Origin: Pararhodobacter sp.
GTDB lineage: Bacteria > Pseudomonadota > Alphaproteobacteria > Rhodobacterales > Rhodobacteraceae
Assembly: GCF_034676545.1 (NCBI RefSeq)
Contig: NZ_JAUCBZ010000011.1
Span: 62,001 to 126,000 of the forward strand
DNA length: 64,000 bases
Direction of reading: 5' to 3'
Below the pieces are notes generated by a model. The model was not told the origin of the DNA. It made no database searches and saw only the letters and a list, made by a program, of their open reading frames with translations. Made by a program: the position numbers and the translations under genes. Positions 15,055-25,164 of the stretch are shown piece by piece; position 1 is the stretch's first letter, and every line of letters begins with the position of its first letter.

Positions 15055-16554
15055 ATGCTCGATCAGACCCTGAATTTGCCGGAAGACCCCGAGGAGCTGC
15101 GCAGCTTCACAACGCGGCTCTTGGCCGAGGTCAAGGCGCAAGCGATCCTGATCGAGAAGCTGCGCCATCAGCTCGCGGGACACCGGGCGCATCGGTTCGG
15201 GGCCTCCTCCGAGACAGCGGAGCAGCTTCAGTTGGCGCTGGAGACGAGTGAGATTGCCGCCGCTGCGATGACCGCACGAATGAAGCTGCCAGACGTCGAA
15301 GAGAAGGACAAACCGAAGCGCCGTCCGATCCCCGACCGCATCCCGCGGATGGAGGTGGAACTCAGCCCAGGCGCAGATGCCTGTGCCGATTGCGGCGGGC
15401 GCCTGCGCCGGATCGGCGAAGACGTGACGGAAGAGCTGGAATACGTTCCGGGCCGCTTCATTGTGAACCGCATTGTCCGCCCTCGACTAACCTGTGCCTG
15501 CTGCGAGAAGTTTGTTCAGTCTCCGCTGCCATCGCGGCCCATCGAGCGCGGTCGTCCCGGGCCGGGTCTGCTGGCCCATGTGCTGGTCAGCAAGTATGCG
15601 GACCACCTGCCGCTTTACCGCCAGAGCCAGATCTTCGACCGCGAAGGGCTGGACCTCGACCGGTCCACCCTGGCCGATTGGGTTGGCAAGACCACCGCCC
15701 TGCTTGAACCCGTCGCAGACGCCATCGGCCGCCATGTCCTGTCGGCCGAGGCGATCTTTGCCGATGACACGCCCATCAGCATGCTCGCGCCCGGCACCGG
15801 CAAGACCCAGACCGCCCGGCTGTGGACCTATGCTCGTGACGAACGCCCCTGGGGTGGAACGGCACCGCCCGCGGCCTGGTATCGCTTCTCCGGCGACCGC
15901 AAAGGCCAGCACCCCAAAGACCACCTCGCCCGATACCGCGGCTGGATGCATGCCGATGGCTATGCTGGCTTCGAGGACCTCTACCGTTCCGGGGCCATCC
16001 GCGAGGTCGCCTGCATGGCCCATGTCCGGCGCAAGTTCGTCGACATCCACCGGTCGCAGGGCTCCCCCATCGCCGAAGACGCCATCGGCCGGATAGCCCA
16101 ACTCTACGCCGTGGAAAAGGAAGCCAGAGGTTCGCCACCGGATGTCCGCGTCGAACTTCGAAAGGCACATGCGGCCCCGGTGTTCGACGATCTCGAGGGC
16201 TGGCTGGCCCTGCAACTCACCACGATCTCGGGAAAATCCCCGCTCGCCGCCGCCATCCGCTATGCCCTGACCCGCATGGAACGCATGCGTCCCTACCTCG
16301 ACCACGGCATCCTTGAGCTCGACAACAACGCAGCCGAACGCGGCATGCGCACCATCGCCCTCGGCCGCAAGAATTACCTCTTCGTCGGATCGGAAGCGGG
16401 CGGCAAGGCCGCTGCCATCGCCTACACGCTGATCGAAACGGCCAAACTCAACGCCATCGATCCCCACGCCTGGCTCGCCGACACCCTCGCCCGCATCCCG
16501 GAATACAAGATCACGAAGGTCGATGACCTGCTGCCTTGGCGCTGGAACGGATAG
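15055..16554 (+). CDS. tnpC: IS66 TnpC transposase
   Basis: A 499-residue DDE transposase: N-terminal coiled coil (LRSFTTRLLAEVKAQAILIE), zinc-binding segment CADCGGRLRRIGEDVTEELE with LTCACCEKF, catalytic core with IFADDTPISML, HADGYAGFEDLY and ELDNNAAERGMRTIALGRKN, and C-terminal WLADTLARIPEYKITKVDDL. Intact. It ends 20 bp before the right terminal repeat boundary. Confidence 0.95.
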   Translation: MLDQTLNLPEDPEELRSFTTRLLAEVKAQAILIEKLRHQLAGHRAHRFGASSETAEQLQLALETSEIAAAAMTARMKLPDVEEKDKPKRRPIPDRIPRMEVELSPGADACADCGGRLRRIGEDVTEELEYVPGRFIVNRIVRPRLTCACCEKFVQSPLPSRPIERGRPGPGLLAHVLVSKYADHLPLYRQSQIFDREGLDLDRSTLADWVGKTTALLEPVADAIGRHVLSAEAIFADDTPISMLAPGTGKTQTARLWTYARDERPWGGTAPPAAWYRFSGDRKGQHPKDHLARYRGWMHADGYAGFEDLYRSGAIREVACMAHVRRKFVDIHRSQGSPIAEDAIGRIAQLYAVEKEARGSPPDVRVELRKAHAAPVFDDLEGWLALQLTTISGKSPLAAAIRYALTRMERMRPYLDHGILELDNNAAERGMRTIALGRKNYLFVGSEAGGKAAAIAYTLIETAKLNAIDPHAWLADTLARIPEYKITKVDDLLPWRWNG

Positions 16555-16574
16555 CGGTCAGACCGGACGGTTAC

Positions 16575-16957
16575 GCATGAACTCGGCTGGGCCAAAGATA
16601 TTCGCAACCGATCATTTCTGGATCACGGATCCAACGCTCCACCGACAGTCGCGTGGTTTCGGTGATCTCAAAGCGCACGGGCTTGCGCGTCTTGCTTTGC
16701 GTGACTGAAGCACGTTCCTTAACGCGGCCTGCGGCGTAAACATCGTTCACTTTCAGGCAGACCAGATCGCAACCCCGGAGCTTGCAATCGATAGCCATGT
16801 TGAACAGCGCGAGATCGCGCTTGTTGTCCGCCATTTCCAGCCGCACACGGATCGACCAGACATGTTTGGGCAACAGCGGGCGTTTCTGGCCGACGATGCG
16901 GCCCTTGTTCCAAGGCGCGCGTGTGGGACGAAGGGCGGGAAGTGTTTCGATGGACAT
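16575..16957 (-). pseudogene. Tyrosine recombinase, N-terminal fragment
   Basis: This is the 5' part of the split integrase. It starts at the ATG at 16957 behind AGGAGAG and reads MSIETLPALRPTRAPWNKGR, later MAIDCKLRGCDLVCLKVNDV, where the LRG.DL motif carries the box I arginine. The IS66 insertion stops it after …SRVHA. See the C-terminal fragment at 13955-14212 for the reconstruction. Its natural role would be integration, excision or multimer resolution of a mobile element. Confidence 0.9.
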
Positions 16958-17134
16958 AGCTTCTCTCCTGTCCACCATGCCCGCCACGTCTTCGGCTTTG
17001 CCGACAAGGCAATATAACATCGACCACCGCTTATATACTGATAAATCGTATCGGGCGGAAAGCAGCCCTTGGCTTGTGAAGAAACGACGTCCGCTTTCCG
17101 GGTCGAGTCAGAACTGCGGTTCAGTTCCCTCTTC

Positions 17135-17440
17135 TCACCGGACCTGTATGGAATCGAGATAGGCGATCAGTGCCAGGACCTCGTCATGCTCCAGCACGAA
17201 CTCCGGCATTTCGTGACTGACCATGATCCCTTCTGCCAGTGCCTCTTCCAGGCTCTCGATCGGATAGAGCCTGCCAAGGAAGCGGAACGGTATTGCCCGA
17301 GGATTGGGGCTGTGATCCTCGGCGGTGACGCCGTGGCAGCGGGCGCAGTTCTCCTGCACCAGGTCAGAGCCATCGCCTATCGGGTCGGCACTGACCGGGG
17401 CCGCAAGGACAACCAGCGCTGCGGCGAGGTATCGCATCAT
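17135..17440 (-). CDS. Small exported c-type cytochrome
   Basis: A 101-residue protein starting at tandem ATGs (17440/17437) behind GGGAGG, with signal peptide MMRYLAAALVVLAAPVSA, the haem-binding motif CARCH, and a distal methionine candidate in SHEMPEF. This is a minimal class I mono-haem cytochrome c that would act in the periplasm as an electron carrier. The longer reading frame upstream is not needed. It is isolated between mobile-element debris, so its redox partner is elsewhere. Confidence 0.85.
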   Translation of the reverse strand: MMRYLAAALVVLAAPVSADPIGDGSDLVQENCARCHGVTAEDHSPNPRAIPFRFLGRLYPIESLEEALAEGIMVSHEMPEFVLEHDEVLALIAYLDSIQVR

Positions 17441-17628
17441 CTCTGCGCCTCCCGTGCGTTCAGAAGGAACTGGTAGCGGGTTATGTCTCGAAAACTGAGG
17501 CAACAGCACAATCGGACCCAAACCGAGATAGACGGATGACGCATGAAGTTTGGGCGCTTCTGCGCTGTTGTCGGTGCAGATCTGCGCGCTCGTCAACCGC
17601 TTGGCCCTGCGTATTACCGCGTCACCCA

Positions 17629-17940
17629 TCATTTCCGATGCTCCTGCAACCCGAGTTCTGCCCGGATCCAGCCGAAGGCGTAGTCGCCCATCGGATCGTC
17701 ACCATGCCGCCTGACGCGGGGATTTGCCCCCCAAGGCAGGGATCGCCGCGATCGCTGTGGAAGATGCAGCCCCGAAGCGGGGACCGCGGGGCGATGGACA
17801 TTTTCAGTGCCCGGATCGCCAGATCGCGTTTCATGCGGTTGCTGACGGCCCAGCATGATTACGTGCCGCGAAAGCCCACTCGTCAACGCGATCCGCACCG
17901 CATCCCTGCAAAATTCATCCGTCCTGCCTGTGTCCATGGT
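17629..17940 (-). pseudogene. IS3-family transposase remnant (orfA start fused to orfB middle)
   Basis: The minus strand starts like an IS3 OrfA (GRTDEFCRDAVRIALTSGLS) and, in another frame, continues with an OrfB piece (MKRDLAIRALKMSIA followed by GCIFHSDRGD, normally the DRGxQY catalytic region). The part between and the end of OrfB are gone. This is an internally deleted, inactive copy. Confidence 0.75.
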
Positions 17941-18036
17941 TCATCTCCTTTGCTGCACATTACGTGATCAAAGCAGCGGCACCAATCCGCAACAGGTCCA
18001 GGCACATCGCAGGAAGGTGACGCGCTCCGCACGTTG

Positions 18037-19211
18037 AGGAACGTCTGATCAACGGCTTTGGCTGCGCCAAGATGGCCGCGTGACTCGTTGTGCCACCCGA
18101 ATACCTGCGTCCGTAGACTGTTTTCGTGCATTTCGAGCCGCCTGAGCGGCCCTTTCGTGGGTTTCAGGCAGGCTCGTCCTCATGCCATCAGCCTCCGTCG
18201 CACCAGGAACAGGTTGCCGAGGGCGAAGAGTGTGAACAGCTGGGCGCGGTTCTTGGCGAGGCCGCGGTAACGGGTCTTCACGTGGCCGAACTGACGCTTG
18301 ATGATGCGGAAAGGATGCTCGACCTTCGCGCGCACCATGGCGATGATCCGGTTGATCCGTTCGTCGACCGGGTGCAGCGAGCCACCCTTCGGGGCCTTGC
18401 GCATGACGCCCCAGACCTTGCCCGGCCCCGCGAATGCGGCCTCCCGGTCGGCGCTGACATAGCCCTTGTCGGCCCAGACCGAGGTTTCTTCGCCGTGCAG
18501 CAGTTCGTCCCAGACCTGGCTGTCGTGCAACTTGGCGGTCGAGGTTTCCAGACTGTGGGTCACGCCGCTGTCCGCATCCACGCCGACATGTGCTTTCATG
18601 CCGAAATACCAGTCGTTGCCCTTCTTCGTGGACGACATCTCGGGGTCGCGGGCCTTGGCCTTGTTCTTGGTCGATGACGGCGCGTCGATGATCGTCGCGT
18701 CCACCAGCGTGCCCGAGCGCAGCGTGATACCCTTGTCGGCCAGATGGGCGTTGACGTCGGCAAAGATTGCCTCGGTCAGCCCGTGCCGTTCCAGCAGGTG
18801 CCGGAAATTCAGGATCGTGGTCTCGTCGGGAATGCGGTCGTCACCCAGTTCGATCCCGGAGAACCGACGCATCGCCTCACTGTCGTATAGGATTTCCTCG
18901 GCCATCGGGTCGCTCAGCGCATACCAGTGCTGAAGAAAGTAGACCCGCAGCATCGTTTCCAGCGGCATCGGCGGGCGCCCGCCCTTAGGTCCGACCTTGG
19001 GGTAATGCGGCGCGATGAGCGCCAGCAGCCGCCCCCACGGAACAACCGCCTCCATCTCCGTCAGGAACTGCTCGCGCCGCGTTACCTTCTTCTTCATCGC
19101 GTCTCGAAGACCGGGAAAGGCAGGCTATTTCGGCATCGGCGGGGCTCCTCGTCGCGCCCCGCAAATCCTATCAGATCACGCCAAAACGCGCAGGTTTTTC
19201 AGACGTTCCTT
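18037..19211 (-). mobile_element. IS5-family insertion sequence
   Basis: An IS5-type transposase gene is bracketed by a 13-bp inverted repeat, GAGGAACGTCTGA at 18037-18049 and its complement at 19199-19211, matching at 12 of 13 positions. That gives an element of about 1175 bp, a normal size for the family. No convincing target duplication is visible next to these ends, so the exact boundaries are provisional. Confidence 0.65.
18180..19097 (-). CDS. tnpA: IS5-family transposase
   Basis: A 305-residue DDE transposase beginning MKKKVTRREQFLTEMEAVVP. Visible: the N-terminal DUF772-type region (PMPLETMLRVYFLQHWYALS), LVDATIIDAPSSTKN (first Asp), VWADKGYVSADREAAF (second Asp) and the Y-(2)-R-(3)-E-like RAKVEHPFRIIKRQFG. 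Complete; the end MA sits just inside the left terminal region. Confidence 0.92.
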   Translation of the reverse strand: MKKKVTRREQFLTEMEAVVPWGRLLALIAPHYPKVGPKGGRPPMPLETMLRVYFLQHWYALSDPMAEEILYDSEAMRRFSGIELGDDRIPDETTILNFRHLLERHGLTEAIFADVNAHLADKGITLRSGTLVDATIIDAPSSTKNKAKARDPEMSSTKKGNDWYFGMKAHVGVDADSGVTHSLETSTAKLHDSQVWDELLHGEETSVWADKGYVSADREAAFAGPGKVWGVMRKAPKGGSLHPVDERINRIIAMVRAKVEHPFRIIKRQFGHVKTRYRGLAKNRAQLFTLFALGNLFLVRRRLMA

Positions 19212-19404
19212 GAAGCTTCCATTGGACGGCTCCGCCGTAACCACCGATCTCCGGGCCCAGTCTTCTGTCGAGGAGTCGCGGGCGGATTGATCCACGTCAT
19301 TGCTAAATTCTTAGCATCTGCAAACATTCTCAAATCTCGGAGGACGGTCGGTGTGGACTTGGCAATCAAGATCGTCCCTGCCTCGGCCGATCGCGGGGTG
19401 TGAT

Positions 19405-20112
19405 ATGAGCGAGATAATCACGTTGAGTTGGCCCACGGGAAAAGGAGCTTCGGAGATCGCGTTGCGTACTGTCGTGGCGGCACTCTTCTGTCTATCAGCC
19501 AGTGTCTCAGGCACGGCTCCTCTCTGGACGGTCATGCTCGGGTTTGCGTCCGGCCTGGCGCTATACATCCTCTGGCCGAAAGCCCGGTTCCCTGCGGGGA
19601 CAAGCACGATGCACCGCGGCAGCGCGGTCATCGGGCCGGACATCATCGGCGTCGGGCTGCTTGCCCTGTTCGTGGCGCTTCCGGTCTGGATCGGCCGGGC
19701 CGAAGGCGCCGAGGGGCTGCACGGTTCGGCGCTGCTGATCTGGCCACTTCTGCCTGCGCCACTGGCCCTGCTGTTCGTCGCGGCGTCAAACGCCTGTTTC
19801 GGGCTTTGGGTCGGTCCTGCCGGGCTGAGCATCAGCAGCCTGCGGAGAACCGAACGGATAGGCTGGGACGAGATCATCGGCTGGCGGCCCTGGCGGCGCG
19901 ACCGGTTGAGGGTATTTCGTGCCGTGGCACCGTTCCTGCCGCCGGGTGCTGCCGGTGCGGTGCTGCTGGCGCGGGCCAGCACGGGGGTCGAGATCGTGCT
20001 ACGGACCGGCCGCAGCCGGCGCCTTCCCCGGGAAGGGTTCGAAAACGGGCTTGCCCGTGTCCAGCGCGCACTGACCGAACGCGGCCTGCCAAGGCTGGAG
20101 CCGGCACATTGA
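19405..20112 (+). CDS. Membrane protein of unknown function, PH-like C-terminal region
   Basis: A 235-residue protein starting MSEIITLSWPTGKGASEIAL. It has four or five hydrophobic stretches (for example TVVAALFCLSASVSG, IIGVGLLALFVALPVWI and LLPAPLALLFVAASNACFGL) and then a segment GLSISSLRRTERIGWDEIIG that resembles the short PH-like domain seen after membrane anchors in many small bacterial proteins. It ends 16 bp before a large exported-protein gene and so probably heads that operon. Function unknown. Confidence 0.7.
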   Translation: MSEIITLSWPTGKGASEIALRTVVAALFCLSASVSGTAPLWTVMLGFASGLALYILWPKARFPAGTSTMHRGSAVIGPDIIGVGLLALFVALPVWIGRAEGAEGLHGSALLIWPLLPAPLALLFVAASNACFGLWVGPAGLSISSLRRTERIGWDEIIGWRPWRRDRLRVFRAVAPFLPPGAAGAVLLARASTGVEIVLRTGRSRRLPREGFENGLARVQRALTERGLPRLEPAH

Positions 20113-20128
20113 GGAGACGCATCTGACG

Positions 20129-23100
20129 ATGAAAGGTTTTCTGGCCATGACTCTTCTGCGGGCGTTCTGCCTGGCGGTCTTCCTTCCTGCGGCGGCTTGG
20201 GCGCAGGCGCTGCACACCTTGGGCGAAGCCGAGGCGCAGGTTCCCGCCGACTGGGCCGAGGCGGGCCGGCGGGGTGATCGCGAGGTCGATTTCACCGGTC
20301 CCGGCGGGGCTTATCTGATGGTCCGCTGGTGGTTCCCGGACGAGCCGCTGACTGGCCACGATGGAGAGCTGTCGGCCGAGACGCGCAGCTTTCCTGCCGG
20401 GCCCGCGCTGGTCAGGCAATCGCGCACCGGGCCGCTGGTGCAGGTTACCATCGCGTTCGAGAGACTGAACCGGAATGGTGAACGGCTGCTGCTGACGGTG
20501 GGAGGCAGCGATGCCGATCCGCAGGCGCTGGAGGCGCTGCTGCTGCCGATCGCCGAGTCGGTGCGATTTGCCGGCGACCCGGCCTCGGCCGCGACGGTCG
20601 TGCCGCAGGCTTCGCCGGGCACCGCGGCATCGGGCGGCCGGAACCATCACGCCGAAGGTGGGTTTTCGCTGGCCATTCCGGCGGGCTGGACCATCCATCC
20701 GGTCAGTCCTGACGAGGGGCATGGTCTGGTGGCGCTGTCGCCGGCGGGTGATGCGCTGCTGCATGTCGCGGTGTTCGATCTGGCGACGGCCGACACGGTG
20801 CTGCTGTGGTGGGACCGTTTTCTGGCCGAAACCGCAATCCCCACCGATATCCTCGGCGAAAGCCATGATCCCTTCGCCGGGATCGAGGGGGTGGCTGTCA
20901 CGCTGGAGGCCGAGGTCTATCCCTTTGCCGGCATCACCCTGCCGTTCCGACGTGGCAATGCCTGGATCTTCACCGGCAGCGCGTCGGAGGGCAACGTGAT
21001 GCTGGCTTCCCTGCACGCCGCCGACGCACCGCCCGCCTTGCGGCAGGAACTGGCGGACATGGCGGCGAGCTTTGCCTTCGGTCAGCCGGCGCCGACAGCA
21101 ACAGCCGAAGCGCCCCCTCCCGCGCCCGCACCTGCCGCCCCCGCGGCGGCGCTGTCGGCGGCCGAGACGCTGGCGCTGGTGGCCAGCGGCTTCGAGGGCG
21201 GATGCACCGCGCGCGACGTGGCGGGCGATGCCTTTGCCGGTGCGCTGGCCGCGATGGCCCTTGCGCCGCAGGTGGTGGCGGGCTGCGCGGCTGGCACGAT
21301 CGAAGCGGCCGTCGTCTCGCTGCCGCAGGACCCGCGCCAACCGCAAGCCGCGATGCTGTGGCTCCGAGCATTGACGGCGGCGGGTGGCAGGGACGTGGCG
21401 CTGGCCGACCCCGCGCGCCGCCTTCTGGTCCTGCTGCGTGCCGATGGCGCCGCCGGGTTCCGCATCGAGGTTGCGGATCTGGCCGCTACAGCGCCCGCCG
21501 CGCATGCTGCTGCCAAATCCACGGCCGAGCCCGCAGAGCCGCCGGGCCAGCTGTTCGCGGGCGTGGAATCCCCCGACTGGGCGCTGCATCTTGCGCGGCG
21601 CGGGCAGGCGGAGTGGACCCGGTTCGAGGGCGGGGCCTTTGTCGCCGAGGTGCCGGCCGGCCCGGATTTCCGCGTTACGGGCTTGCGCACCACGGCGCCG
21701 ATAGTGCGGCTGCCTTCGGCATCGGACGGCTTTGCCACGCGGCTGTCGATCGACCTCGACACCGCGCGGCTGGACAACATCGTCATCGCGCTGGTTGAAC
21801 CGGGGCTGGAAGACCAGCGTGACTGGCACGACCACGAAGTCTGGCTGGCGGTGGAACGGGACGGCGATGTCGTGCCCGAACTGGTGCTTGCGGTGCAGCA
21901 GAAGATGCAGGGCCGCATGCCGCTGCCCGACGCGACGGCGCTTGCCGGCCTGCAGATCGAGATGCGGCCCGACGGGCTGATCCTTGTCTCGAACGGTACC
22001 GGCGCGGTGCTGCTGGAGGGGCGGCTTGCCGCCCTGCCGGGCGATGGCCCCTTCCATCTGCAGATCTCGGCCACCGCGCCGTCGGGTGAGGTTACCGCAC
22101 TGCTGGCCCTGCGCGGTGTGCGGATGGAGGATGTGGCGGTCGCCGCCGATGCCGACCCGGGCGCGCTGTTGGCCGATGCGCCCCAAGAGGTGGAGCTGTT
22201 CGACGGCCGCACCCCCGGCCCGCATTTCGCGCTGCACGGCCCCAAGGGCTCGGCCCCGCTGATCAGTGTTGGCGACGGCCTGCACGTTGACGCCGCGGGA
22301 GCAGCGCTGCAGGGCCTCGGGCTGTTTTCGCCTGAACCGGTCATCTGGCTTGACCGCTTCGGCCCCGGCGCCAGCGCCCGCCTGCGGCTGGAGTTCGACC
22401 CGGCTGCGACGCAGGGGGTGCAGGTGGCGCTGGCGGCGTCGATGTCCTACGCCGATCAGGAGCCGCACCGCCCGCGCGCCCTGCTGCACTGGCGCAAGGT
22501 GGGCGATGCGCATTACCTGACCCGCACCATCGACACGGCCGAACCGCTGCACGCGGTCGTGCCAGGCATCCCCGCCGTGGTTGATCTGGTGCTGACGCCC
22601 GAAGGGGTGCAGATCGTGGCCGAAGGCTTCCCCGACGACGTGCTGCCCTGGCCCGTGCTGCAATCGGGTGCCGGCCTGCGGCTTTATGTGCTGGCGATGG
22701 GCGACCATGACAGCCAGGCCGCGCAGATGGCCATGCGCCGGATTACCCTCTTGCGCATGCCCGCCGCACCCGCGGTTGCCGACGACCTGCCCCCCTCTGC
22801 CCTAGAGCCGCTTCCGGTGGTGCGCCTGTTCCCAGATCCCGCCGCCCCTTGGGAAGGCCACGGCGTCGCCGGCCTGACCTTCGAAGAGGCGGGGCAGTTC
22901 ACCGCAGATGGCGCGGTGGTGGTCCTAGCGCCCGAGGGGTATCAGGGCGGCCGCGCCGGGGTGCTGTCGTCGGCCCCGGTGGCGGTGCTGGACCGTCGGC
23001 TTGACCGCACGGCCTATCGCCTTGACTTCGCCTTCGATCCTGCCGCCACGGATGGCGCATATGTCACCCTGTCGCAGACGCCCCAGCCAGACATGGACGA

Positions 23101-23539
23101 CAGCGGCGAGATCTTCATCTCCCTCGTTCGGCAGGCGAAGGGGCGGCTGGCGGAGGACTGGCTCTTGCATGTGCAAGGCGGGTTCTACGCCACCTGGACC
23201 CGCCGCATCCCAGCGGCCAAGATGGCGGGCTGGGACGGGCGGCTGACCCTGCGCATCGACAGGGGGGCCGCGACCGTCTCGCTGCCTGGCATCACCGATC
23301 TTCACGCGCCCGATTTAATCGGGTTTCGCAAGGGCGTGTCGCTGTTCGCCACCGTCCAGTCGCGGTCCTTCGATCCTTATGGCGCCGCGAAGATGACGCT
23401 GCGGTCTGTGGACGGCGGCTGGATCACCCCGTCAGGCATGACGGCGCGGTCGCGGCTGCTGCTGATGGGCACCAGGGACTTCGATGCCGAAGAATATGTG
23501 CGGCTGTTGCGCGCCGAGCTTGAGGAGACCGTGCCATGA
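20129..23539 (+). CDS. Very large exported protein with three internal repeats, function unknown
   Basis: A 1136-residue protein with a signal peptide (LLRAFCLAVFLPAAAWAQA) and a ribosome site GAGGAG upstream. Residues about 170-315 look like a PsbP/Mog1-type module (GGFSLAIPAGWTIHPVSPDE). A Pro/Ala linker follows, then a small Cys-containing region (FEGGCTARDV). The C-terminal half has three related beta-rich segments: RLSIDLDTARLDNIVIALVE, LRLEFDPAATQGVQVALAAS and RLDFAFDPAATDGAYVTLSQ, which suggest tandem jelly-roll or lectin-like domains. It overlaps the next gene by four bases (ATGA). No enzyme motif is evident. Confidence 0.75.
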   Translation: MKGFLAMTLLRAFCLAVFLPAAAWAQALHTLGEAEAQVPADWAEAGRRGDREVDFTGPGGAYLMVRWWFPDEPLTGHDGELSAETRSFPAGPALVRQSRTGPLVQVTIAFERLNRNGERLLLTVGGSDADPQALEALLLPIAESVRFAGDPASAATVVPQASPGTAASGGRNHHAEGGFSLAIPAGWTIHPVSPDEGHGLVALSPAGDALLHVAVFDLATADTVLLWWDRFLAETAIPTDILGESHDPFAGIEGVAVTLEAEVYPFAGITLPFRRGNAWIFTGSASEGNVMLASLHAADAPPALRQELADMAASFAFGQPAPTATAEAPPPAPAPAAPAAALSAAETLALVASGFEGGCTARDVAGDAFAGALAAMALAPQVVAGCAAGTIEAAVVSLPQDPRQPQAAMLWLRALTAAGGRDVALADPARRLLVLLRADGAAGFRIEVADLAATAPAAHAAAKSTAEPAEPPGQLFAGVESPDWALHLARRGQAEWTRFEGGAFVAEVPAGPDFRVTGLRTTAPIVRLPSASDGFATRLSIDLDTARLDNIVIALVEPGLEDQRDWHDHEVWLAVERDGDVVPELVLAVQQKMQGRMPLPDATALAGLQIEMRPDGLILVSNGTGAVLLEGRLAALPGDGPFHLQISATAPSGEVTALLALRGVRMEDVAVAADADPGALLADAPQEVELFDGRTPGPHFALHGPKGSAPLISVGDGLHVDAAGAALQGLGLFSPEPVIWLDRFGPGASARLRLEFDPAATQGVQVALAASMSYADQEPHRPRALLHWRKVGDAHYLTRTIDTAEPLHAVVPGIPAVVDLVLTPEGVQIVAEGFPDDVLPWPVLQSGAGLRLYVLAMGDHDSQAAQMAMRRITLLRMPAAPAVADDLPPSALEPLPVVRLFPDPAAPWEGHGVAGLTFEEAGQFTADGAVVVLAPEGYQGGRAGVLSSAPVAVLDRRLDRTAYRLDFAFDPAATDGAYVTLSQTPQPDMDDSGEIFISLVRQAKGRLAEDWLLHVQGGFYATWTRRIPAAKMAGWDGRLTLRIDRGAATVSLPGITDLHAPDLIGFRKGVSLFATVQSRSFDPYGAAKMTLRSVDGGWITPSGMTARSRLLLMGTRDFDAEEYVRLLRAELEETVP

Positions 23540-25136
23540 CGACCCGTCCCCGCCTTGCCCTTGCGGCCCTGATCGCGCTGGCCCAGCCGGCGCTGGCGCA
23601 GACGGTGGCCGATCCGGCGAACATCTTCGGCCTGCCGGGCGGCGACGGCACCGCCGGCATCGAATCCGGCACGGCGGTTATCGACAACTCGGCCGCCGTG
23701 GCCGAACTTGTCCCGCTGCGCCAACGCTTTGCCGAGTTTCGCGCCGCGGGCTTTCCGCTGCCGGATGTGGCCGATCTTGATGCCTACAACCCCGAAACCC
23801 TGCTTCAGGCGGCGCGGCTGATCGAGGGGCAGGAAATCCCTGCACCGCAGCGGCCGACCTGTCGATGTTCCTGAACGCGCGCATCGCCGATACCAACCTG
23901 CGCGACAGCCTGGGCACGGTGGACCGCCCGCTGTGGATGACGACGAAGGTTCTGGCGACCATGACGCTGCCCGATCCCGTGGGGCTGGGCGGTGACTTTA
24001 CCGACTGGCTGGCGGGCCTGAAGAACCGCTTCTCGCGTATTGGCCCGCTCTACAACGCCTGGCAGTCGGCCGAGATCGTCAAGGAACACTGGGGCGATAC
24101 CATCGCGGTCAAGCACGGCAACTGGGCGCAGCAGGTCTATGACGAGGCCCGCCGCGAGGACTGGTCCGCCGAGGAGATCGGCACCGAGATCGTCAACCTG
24201 CAGGCCCAAAGCAACAGGATCCTGGCCGAGATCAACCGCGACACCACCGCCTTCGAGGCTGCCGTCAAGGCCGAGGAGGACCGCCACGCCGCCGCAGACG
24301 CCGAACAGGACGCCGCATATCAGGCCAAGCTGGCCGCCATCGCCGAGGACGAGGCCACCGGCGGCGAACGCAAGCGGCGCGAGCAATGGCTGCGCGAACA
24401 TGCCGACAGCGGCGAGCCGAAACCCGGCATGGGCCGGATCATCGACCCGATGCCCGGGCCGGGCAGCGTGTTCGAGCCGACGCGCAATCCGTCCGAGATC
24501 AGCTATGAATGGGCGATCACCGAAACCGAACCGGGCGGCGCCTACTACCGCGAGGAGCGGGCGCGGGCGCTTCAGGAACTGCAACTGGCCCGCCTGGCCG
24601 AAAAGCTGCAATACGAGGCGACGCTGACCAAACTCGGCTTCGATTTCGACATGACGATGGAGGATCGGCTTGAAACACTCGCCGAGCTGCAGGTCGAGCG
24701 AGAGACGCTACACCGGATGAACCTGCCGATGGCGAACGGCAACTGCAAGGACATCGCCAAGCCGGGCAAAGTCAAGGAAAAGCTGCCCGAGATCGGGATG
24801 GAGACGCTGATCGCCCTGCCGCATGACGAACTGCTGAACGTGCTGAGCGTGCTGAAGATCCTGCCGCCGGACGACATGATGACCTGCATCTGCCAGCGCG
24901 CAGCCTATGGCCAGATGGGCACGACGCAGATCTACCACCCCGACACCTACGGCGAATACGACCCGCGCTATGAATGCAACAAGCCCGGCCCGCCCTGCAT
25001 CGTCTCGGGCTATGGCTGCACGCGCAACCCGTTGCCGTCCGACCCCGCCATCTGGAAAGACTGCGCCATCGGCACCGACGTGGACGGCATGACCGTGCCG
25101 CAGGCGATCATCGAGCGATTGAACAACGGCGAATGA
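23536..25136 (+). pseudogene. Exported coiled-coil/Cys-rich protein, apparently frameshifted near 23850
   Basis: Two overlapping frames seem to be one gene. The first (23536-23874) has the signal peptide LALAALIALAQPALAQ and ends …EIPAPQRPTCRCS. The second (23865-25136, 423 residues from an internal ATG) has no signal and is preceded in its frame by AADLS, which would continue the first frame naturally after …EIPAP. A one- or two-base indel around 23850-23858 explains this. The second part has a long charged coiled coil (about residues 100-270) and a Cys-rich tail (CICQRA, ECNKPGPPCIVSGYGCTRN). It could still be two coupled genes or a sequencing error. Confidence 0.65.
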
Positions 25137-25164
25137 CCGGCCGGCGCAGGAAAAGGATCCCATC

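Larger units (their letters stand above)
14205..16582 (+). mobile_element. Complete IS66-family element (second copy, different subtype)
   Basis: The element spans 14213-16574 (2362 bp). Its ends are perfect inverted repeats of at least 22 bp beginning GTAACCGTCCGGTCTGACCG. Both sides carry the 8-bp direct repeat GCATGAAC (14205-14212 and 16575-16582). It contains tnpA, tnpB and tnpC only. Ends and proteins differ clearly from the first IS66 element, so this is an independent arrival. It interrupts a tyrosine recombinase gene. Confidence 0.97.

Noticed and set aside
19874..22708. 944-codon open frame on the minus strand
   Set aside because: It is antisense to the signal-bearing exported-protein gene, has shadow-type composition (Arg/Gly/Gln/His) and no ribosome site; long antisense frames are expected in GC-rich DNA.
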